Assembly (NCBI GenBank): GCA_963663615.1
Contig: OY760517.1
Location: forward strand, 3,038,001-3,102,000
Reading direction: 5' to 3'
Length of the DNA stretch: 64,000 bases
Origin: G963663615 sp963663615
GTDB lineage: Bacteria > Bacteroidota > Ignavibacteria > Ignavibacteriales > Melioribacteraceae
This document shows, piece after piece, positions 59,601 through 64,000 of the stretch. The position numbers and the translations under genes are program-made. Every line of letters begins with the position of its first letter. The first letter of the stretch is position 1. The notes beneath the pieces are model-generated. The model saw only the letters and a program-made list of their open reading frames with translations. It searched no databases and had not been told where the DNA came from.

Positions 59601-60906
59601 GGTTAAGCATAACCGGATGTCCCTGGATAAGCTTTTCAAGAATATCCCAAATTACAGGATCCTTTCTATCAACAGCTTTTCTTGCACTTTTAACAGTTTT
59701 GTAATAACCACGTTCAATAAGCTTTCTAATAATAAACGGTTTGAAAAGTTCTACCGCCATGTTCTTAGGCAATCCGCATTGATGCAGTTTAAGTTCAGGA
59801 CCCACAACAATTACAGAACGACCTGAATAGTCAACACGTTTACCAAGCAAGTTCTGACGGAAACGACCCTGTTTACCTTTAAGCATATCACTCAATGATT
59901 TTAGAGGTCTGTTACCATCACTTCTTACAGCACTGGCACGTCTTGAGTTATCGAACAATGCATCAACAGCTTCCTGAAGCATACGCTTTTCGTTTCGAAG
60001 AATAACTTCGGGAGCTTTAATATCAATCAATCTTTTCAAACGATTGTTACGAATAATAACACGTCTGTAAAGATCATTAAGATCAGAAGTTGCAAAACGA
60101 CCACCTTCCAAAGGAACCAAAGGTCGAAGTTCAGGAGGAATAACAGGAACAACACTAAGTATCATCCATTCCGGTCTGTTTTCAATTTTATCTTCTTTTT
60201 CCCTGAAAGCTTCAAGAACTCTTAATCTCTTAAGGTAATCATTTCTCTTCTGCTGGGAAGTTTGATCTTTTAGTTCAGATTTAAGCTTAAGAAAAGTACC
60301 TTCAATATCAGTAGCTTTCAATAATTCCTTAATAGCTTCACCACCAATTTTGGCAACAAACTTTTTAGGATCATCATCCTCAAGCGAATCGTTGTCATGC
60401 GGTAGAGAGTTTAAAATTTCAAAATACTGGTCTTCTGAAATAAGGTCTTTAGTATTAAGACCGGTTGGACCGGGGTTAATAACAACATAGGACTCGTAAT
60501 AAATTACTTTTTCGAGTTCTTTTGTAGTCATTCCAATAATATTACCAATTTTTGACGGTAGTGCCTTGAAGAACCAGATATGCACAACTGGAACTGCAAG
60601 AGAAATGTGACCCATGCGTTCTCTACGAACACTTTTAAGAGTAACTTCAACACCACAACGGTCGCAAACAATACCCTTGTAACGGATACCTTTGTATTTG
60701 CCACAAGCACATTCCCAGTCTTTTACCGGGCCGAAAATTTTCTCGCAAAACAAACCATCTTTTTCTGGTCTGAAAGAGCGATAATTTATAGTTTCGGGCT
60801 TGGTAACTTCACCATGCGATCTTGAAAGAATTGCATCCGGGCTAGCCAAGCTAATGGTTAATTTTTCTATAGTTGTTTGTTTCGCTTTTTGAGCTTTTAT
60901 TCTCAT
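56650..60906 (-). CDS. rpoC: RNA polymerase beta' subunit
   Basis: RpoC carries the catalytic magnesium site. The 1418 residues include an N-terminal zinc site CACGKYKGIRYKGIVCDRCG, the lid/rudder region, the catalytic NADFDGDQMAVHVP and a second zinc set CESKRGVCAKCYG. The bridge/trigger region reads MRGLMMKPQKSLSGASGEII. Length is similar to other FCB and E. coli proteins. The C-terminus is acidic. It follows rpoB after 33 bases. Confidence 0.98.
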   Translation of the reverse strand: MRIKAQKAKQTTIEKLTISLASPDAILSRSHGEVTKPETINYRSFRPEKDGLFCEKIFGPVKDWECACGKYKGIRYKGIVCDRCGVEVTLKSVRRERMGHISLAVPVVHIWFFKALPSKIGNIIGMTTKELEKVIYYESYVVINPGPTGLNTKDLISEDQYFEILNSLPHDNDSLEDDDPKKFVAKIGGEAIKELLKATDIEGTFLKLKSELKDQTSQQKRNDYLKRLRVLEAFREKEDKIENRPEWMILSVVPVIPPELRPLVPLEGGRFATSDLNDLYRRVIIRNNRLKRLIDIKAPEVILRNEKRMLQEAVDALFDNSRRASAVRSDGNRPLKSLSDMLKGKQGRFRQNLLGKRVDYSGRSVIVVGPELKLHQCGLPKNMAVELFKPFIIRKLIERGYYKTVKSARKAVDRKDPVIWDILEKLIQGHPVMLNRAPTLHRLGIQAFQPQLIDGKAIQLHPMVCTAFNADFDGDQMAVHVPLSYEAQLEAGLLMLSSHNILSPQNGSPIVVPTQDMILGCYYLTKIFEGAKGEGMIFNSSDEVIIALDNEVVSLHAKIKFYYDGELVETSVGRVIFNQIVPKEIGYFNELVVKKTFRGFIYKMFMMLGNKVTAKFLDDLKSLGYRYATKAGASISFSDVIIPEQKKKLIEESNAKVASIRNEHEQGLITDAERYNKIIDVWTHTTNNVSTSLMDIMKTDRGGFNPIHMMVDSGARGSREQVRQVGGMRGLMMKPQKSLSGASGEIIENPIVANFKEGLSVLEYFISTHGARKGLADTALKTADAGYLTRRLCDVAQDVIVSDTDCGTIRGIYVSALKEGELEREPLAERISGRTVQEDVYDPVTDELLIEAGEMISEEIAEKIDDAQIDSVYIRTVLTCESKRGVCAKCYGRNLTTGKLVETGEAVGIIAAQSIGEPGTQLTLRTFHLGGTSSRIASQSMVESAVDGKVQFEKIKAVDKSDWMGNVKVVIGRRGSIGIYDNDMRQIKKYDIPYGSELLVSENSMVKKGQPLYNHDPYNSVILTDIPGTVKFVDLINKVTIKQIADDQTGHVQKVVTESKEKSLTPSIVIVDKNGKEKHFILPTRAYLSVEEGEEVQPGTVLAKISKSGSKSRDITGGLPRVTELFEARSPHDPSVVSEIEGLVKFGNRKKGSREIIVEAFDNSMQKVYNVPYGKHVLVQEGDDIPAGEKITDGPNDPHDILKIKGTSAVQEYLVNEIQDVYRLQGVKINDKHIEVIVKQMLQKLKVISSGDTDFIEEDYVDRNKFIEENQRIQDMVVVEEAGDSKLMVGQLIKKSKYREINNDLTRKGREELKVREAEPATFENVLLGITQAALSTESFISAASFQETTKVLTNAATEARYDTLVGLKENVVMGHLIPAGTGLKKYRNIILTEEETPVEEVTEASAEGESVQKEEKL

Positions 60907-60939
60907 AAAAATTCCCCTTCAGAAATAAAATTAGTATAA

Positions 60940-63900
60940 CTAATTGATTTTAACATCGAGACCCAATCCCTGTAACTCTTTCAGTAATACGTTGAAAGCT
61001 TCAGGAATATTAGGCTTCTGAAGATTTTCACCTTTCACAATTGATTCATATGCTTTGGCACGTCCGGAAACGTCATCACTCTTAATAGTTAGAATTTCCT
61101 GCAATATGTGGGCTGCACCGTAACCTTCAAGTGCCCATACTTCCATTTCACCAAAACGCTGACCACCAAACTGTGCTTTACCACCAAGCGGCTGCTGTGT
61201 AATTAGGGAGTAAGGACCAATTGAACGGGCATGGAGTTTATCATCAACCATATGACCCAGTTTAAGCATATATATATAACCACAAGTAACTTTCTGATCG
61301 AACTGGTCACCAGTTCTACCATCAACCAATGTAGTTTTTGAACCTACCTCGAGACCTGCTTGCTCAATATATCCTTCCACATCACTTACTTCGGCACCGT
61401 CAAAAATTGGAGTTTCAAATTTTTCACCCAATTTAATACCTGCCCAGCCAAGTGCTGTTTCGTAAATCTGACCAAGGTTCATACGAGATGGTACACCAAG
61501 TGGATTAAGCACTATATCAACAGGCTGTCCGTTCAACAGATGCGGCATATCTTCCGAAGGAACAATTTTGGAAACCACACCCTTGTTACCATGACGACCC
61601 GCCATTTTGTCGCCCACATTAAGTTTACGTTTTTTAGCAACATAAACTTTTGCAAGCTGTACAATTCCCGGAGGCAACTCATCACCACTTTGTATTTTTA
61701 ATTTCTCACGTTTATATTCTTCACCAATATCAGCTAATACAAGGAAATAATTAGGGAATATTTTCTTAACAGCTTTATTGGCTTCTTCATCTTCAAACCA
61801 TTTGGCAGTATAATCCAGCTTGGTAATATCTTCAAGCGAACTGAATGAAGCTTCGTCAAGAGTTAAACCTCTTGGGAATACTTCAGTTCCATCAAGGTCC
61901 TTAATACCAAGTGAAGTTTTGCCAGTTGTTAATTTGGTAAGTTTTTTAACAAATTTGCTGTAATGTGTAGCTTTTGATCTGTCAAACTCCTTATCCAAAT
62001 TTTCAATTTCACGTTTTTCAGTTTTTTTACTTTCAGCATCTTTCTTCTTTCTGCTGAACAAACGAGTTTTAATAACTGTACCTTTAAGTCCCGGAGGTGC
62101 CTTAAGCGAAGCATCTTTCACATCGCCAGCCTTATCACCAAATATCGCCTTAAGCAATTTTTCTTCCGGAGTAGGATCAGTTTCACCTTTTGGTGTAATT
62201 TTACCAATAAGTATGTCGCCTTCCTTAACTTCGGCACCAATTCTTATTATACCATTTTCATCAAGGTTCTTGGTAGCTTCTTCACTTACGTTAGGAATAT
62301 CTCTTGTAAGTTCTTCTTCACCACGTTTGGTTTCACGAACCTGTAATTCAAATTCTTCAATATGAATTGAAGTGTAAACATCTTCAGCAGCAATTCGTTC
62401 GTTAATAACAATTGCATCCTCAAAGTTGTAACCACTCCATGGCATAAATGCAACCAGAATGTTTTTACCAAGTGCCAGTTCGCCATTTTCAATAGCAGGA
62501 CCGTCACATAGAACATCACCTTTTTTAACTCTCTGTCCGCTTCTTACAATAGGACGCTGGTTAAAACATGTTTCCTGGTTAGTACCCGAAAACTTGGTAA
62601 GTCTGTATTCAACTCTTCTTTCATCATCAAAATTTGTTAAAGCCTGAATGCTATCAGGATTATAATCATACTGCACTACAATTCTTTCCGCATCAGCAAA
62701 AACTATTTCACCATCATCTTCAGCAAGATAAATAGCTCGTGAATCTTTTGCTGCCAAATATTCCATACCAGTACCAACAACTGGGGCACTCGGATTAAGA
62801 AGTGGTACAGCCTGACGTTGCATGTTCGATCCCATCAACGCACGGTTCGCATCATCATGCTCAAGGAAAGGAATTAACGCAGCCGCAGCACTTACAATCT
62901 GCATCGGTGCAACGTCCATGTAATGAACCTCTTCAGGAGGAACAACCGGATATTCGTCCTTGCAACGACATTTAACCATGTCAAGAACAAACTCGCCATT
63001 TTCTTTTAATGGAGCATTTGCCTGTGCAATAGTAAACTCATCTTCCTGATCAGCACTAAGATAATCAACATGTTCGGTTACCACACCGTTTTCAACTCGG
63101 CGATAAGGAGTTTCCAGAAAACCGTAACTGTTTACTCTTGCAAAAATTGTAAGTGATGAAATAAGACCAATGTTTGGTCCTTCAGGTGTTTCGATAGGAC
63201 AAAGACGACCATAATGTGAATGGTGCACGTCTCGAACTTCGAACCCTGCACGCTCTCTTGTAAGACCACCAGGTCCTAGAGCTGAAATTCTTCTTTTATG
63301 TGTAAGTTCTGAAAGCGGGTTGGTTTGATCCATGAACTGTGATAACTGGTTAGTACCAAAGAAAGCGTTAATAACACTACTAATAGTACGAGCATTTACC
63401 AAGTCCTGAGGCTGCAAGTTTTCAGAATCCCTCATATTCATTCTTTCACGAATTGTTCGGGACATTCTTGCAAGACCAACATTATATTGCTGCATAAGCT
63501 GTTCGCCAACAGTTCTTACACGTCTGTTGCCAAGATGGTCAATATCATCAACAGTAACATTACCGTTTTTAAGTTTAATGATACTCTTCATAATGGCAAT
63601 AATATCATCAATAGTTAATATCTTGATATCCATTGGAGTATCTAGACCAAGTTTATCATTCATTCTGAAACGACCAACTTCACCAAGATCGTATCTCTTT
63701 TCATTAAAGAAAAGTTTGTCGATTAAAGCCTGGGCAGTTTCAATATCAGGAGCTTCACCGGAACGTAACTGACGGTAAATAGCAAAAAGAGCTTCCTCTT
63801 TAGTTTTGGAAGTATCTTTCTTTAATGTGTTTAATATAAGGTCCTGATCGAATGAAGTGCTGGATGAGATAAGTTGTATAGATTTAATTGATGATCTCTG

Positions 63901-64000
63901 AATACTGTCAATAATTTCTGCATCCAGCTGAGCGTCCTTGGCAGCAAAAATTTCACCGGTATTCATATCGATAATATCATCGGCTGCATAACGACCATCA
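60940..64000 (-). CDS. rpoB: RNA polymerase beta subunit, N-terminus cut by window edge
   Basis: RpoB forms the other half of the active cleft. The frame is open to the right edge, so only about the last 1019 residues are seen; the ATG at 63966 is internal. It includes the rifampicin region QLSQFMDQTNPLSELTHKRR with ISALGPGGLTRERAGFEVRD in wild-type form (Asp, His and Ser positions intact), the YGRLCPIETPEGPNIGLISS motif and the end PNIPEAFNVLLKELQGLGLD. A lysine-rich insert (FSRKKKDAESKKTEKREIEN) lies between conserved regions. It is followed by rpoC. Confidence 0.97.
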   Translation of the reverse strand, partial: DGRYAADDIIDMNTGEIFAAKDAQLDAEIIDSIQRSSIKSIQLISSSTSFDQDLILNTLKKDTSKTKEEALFAIYRQLRSGEAPDIETAQALIDKLFFNEKRYDLGEVGRFRMNDKLGLDTPMDIKILTIDDIIAIMKSIIKLKNGNVTVDDIDHLGNRRVRTVGEQLMQQYNVGLARMSRTIRERMNMRDSENLQPQDLVNARTISSVINAFFGTNQLSQFMDQTNPLSELTHKRRISALGPGGLTRERAGFEVRDVHHSHYGRLCPIETPEGPNIGLISSLTIFARVNSYGFLETPYRRVENGVVTEHVDYLSADQEDEFTIAQANAPLKENGEFVLDMVKCRCKDEYPVVPPEEVHYMDVAPMQIVSAAAALIPFLEHDDANRALMGSNMQRQAVPLLNPSAPVVGTGMEYLAAKDSRAIYLAEDDGEIVFADAERIVVQYDYNPDSIQALTNFDDERRVEYRLTKFSGTNQETCFNQRPIVRSGQRVKKGDVLCDGPAIENGELALGKNILVAFMPWSGYNFEDAIVINERIAAEDVYTSIHIEEFELQVRETKRGEEELTRDIPNVSEEATKNLDENGIIRIGAEVKEGDILIGKITPKGETDPTPEEKLLKAIFGDKAGDVKDASLKAPPGLKGTVIKTRLFSRKKKDAESKKTEKREIENLDKEFDRSKATHYSKFVKKLTKLTTGKTSLGIKDLDGTEVFPRGLTLDEASFSSLEDITKLDYTAKWFEDEEANKAVKKIFPNYFLVLADIGEEYKREKLKIQSGDELPPGIVQLAKVYVAKKRKLNVGDKMAGRHGNKGVVSKIVPSEDMPHLLNGQPVDIVLNPLGVPSRMNLGQIYETALGWAGIKLGEKFETPIFDGAEVSDVEGYIEQAGLEVGSKTTLVDGRTGDQFDQKVTCGYIYMLKLGHMVDDKLHARSIGPYSLITQQPLGGKAQFGGQRFGEMEVWALEGYGAAHILQEILTIKSDDVSGRAKAYESIVKGENLQKPNIPEAFNVLLKELQGLGLDVKIN

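Noticed and set aside
59467..59826. 119-residue plus-strand frame inside rpoC
   Set aside because: It overlaps the catalytic NADFDGDQMAVH region of rpoC in antisense; no ribosome binding site.
37281..64000. Possible pseudogene or frameshift in the ribosomal block
   Set aside because: All frames in the block have expected lengths and conserved ends; none looks broken, so no assembly problem is evident there.
1..64000. CRISPR arrays, insertion sequences, phage genes, rRNA
   Set aside because: I looked for direct repeats with spacers, transposase motifs and conserved rRNA segments and saw none.

Overview
The window is an AT-rich chromosomal segment from a bacterium of the Bacteroidota/Chlorobiota/Ignavibacteriota (FCB) lineage, most likely the Ignavibacteria side. 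The evidence is a type IX secretion sorting tail (YPNPFN and GQEV motifs) on a large secreted lyase, a short 284-residue primary sigma factor without region 1.1, promoter-like TAnnTTTG elements in several leaders, and a 53-residue protein resembling the Bacteroidota ribosomal protein bL38. Shine-Dalgarno-like GGAG sequences precede many starts, unlike typical Bacteroidota. No phage, insertion sequence, CRISPR array or rRNA gene was seen.

Left part (1-18.0 kb): mostly single genes in both orientations separated by hairpin terminators. In order these are an unrecognised acidic protein cut by the window edge, a secreted Asp-box propeller protein, an SLC12-like cation-chloride cotransporter, prolyl-tRNA synthetase, a heparinase/alginate-lyase-like secreted protein with Asp-rich (FG-GAP/VCBS-like) repeats, an RsmI-family methyltransferase, an Nfu iron-sulfur carrier, a frameshifted small zinc-ribbon-like gene, an unusual KamA-family radical SAM enzyme, the bL38-like small gene, and a PspC/LiaF-like envelope-stress pair.

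Middle part (18.0-37.3 kb): a System I cytochrome c maturation operon (ccmC-ccmD-ccmE-ccmF, with a CXXXY-type CcmE), a dNTP triphosphohydrolase, an acyl-CoA ligase, a HGSNAT/NagX-like membrane acyltransferase, a YqaA/DedA-like membrane protein, transketolase, and a long minus-strand series: engB, a GAF/GGDEF-like regulator, deoB, two tandem microcompartment vertex genes (EutN/CcmL family), rpoD, an NlpC/P60 lipoprotein, fumC and a small orphan gene. The vertex genes sit directly upstream of rpoD and downstream of phosphopentomutase.

Right part (37.3-64.0 kb): one uninterrupted minus-strand block in transcription order rpoB(partial)-rpoC-rpsL-rpsG-fusA-tuf-rpsJ-rplC-rplD-rplW-rplB-rpsS-rplV-rpsC-rplP-rpmC-rpsQ-rplN-rplX-rplE-rpsN-rpsH-rplF-rplR-[tRNA-Gln]-rpsE-rpmD-rplO-secY-map-infA-rpmJ-rpsM-rpsK-rpsD-rpoA-rplQ. 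It is the classical str, S10, spc and alpha operons joined, ending in a strong terminator. Its main oddities are a tRNA-Gln(UUG) gene inside the spc section, a long acidic tail on L17 and an N-terminal extension on L5.

The best candidates for something new are the vertex-gene pair coupled to rpoD and deoB, the tRNA embedded in the spc operon, the bL38-like gene, and the KamA variant whose PLP motif is not recognisable.
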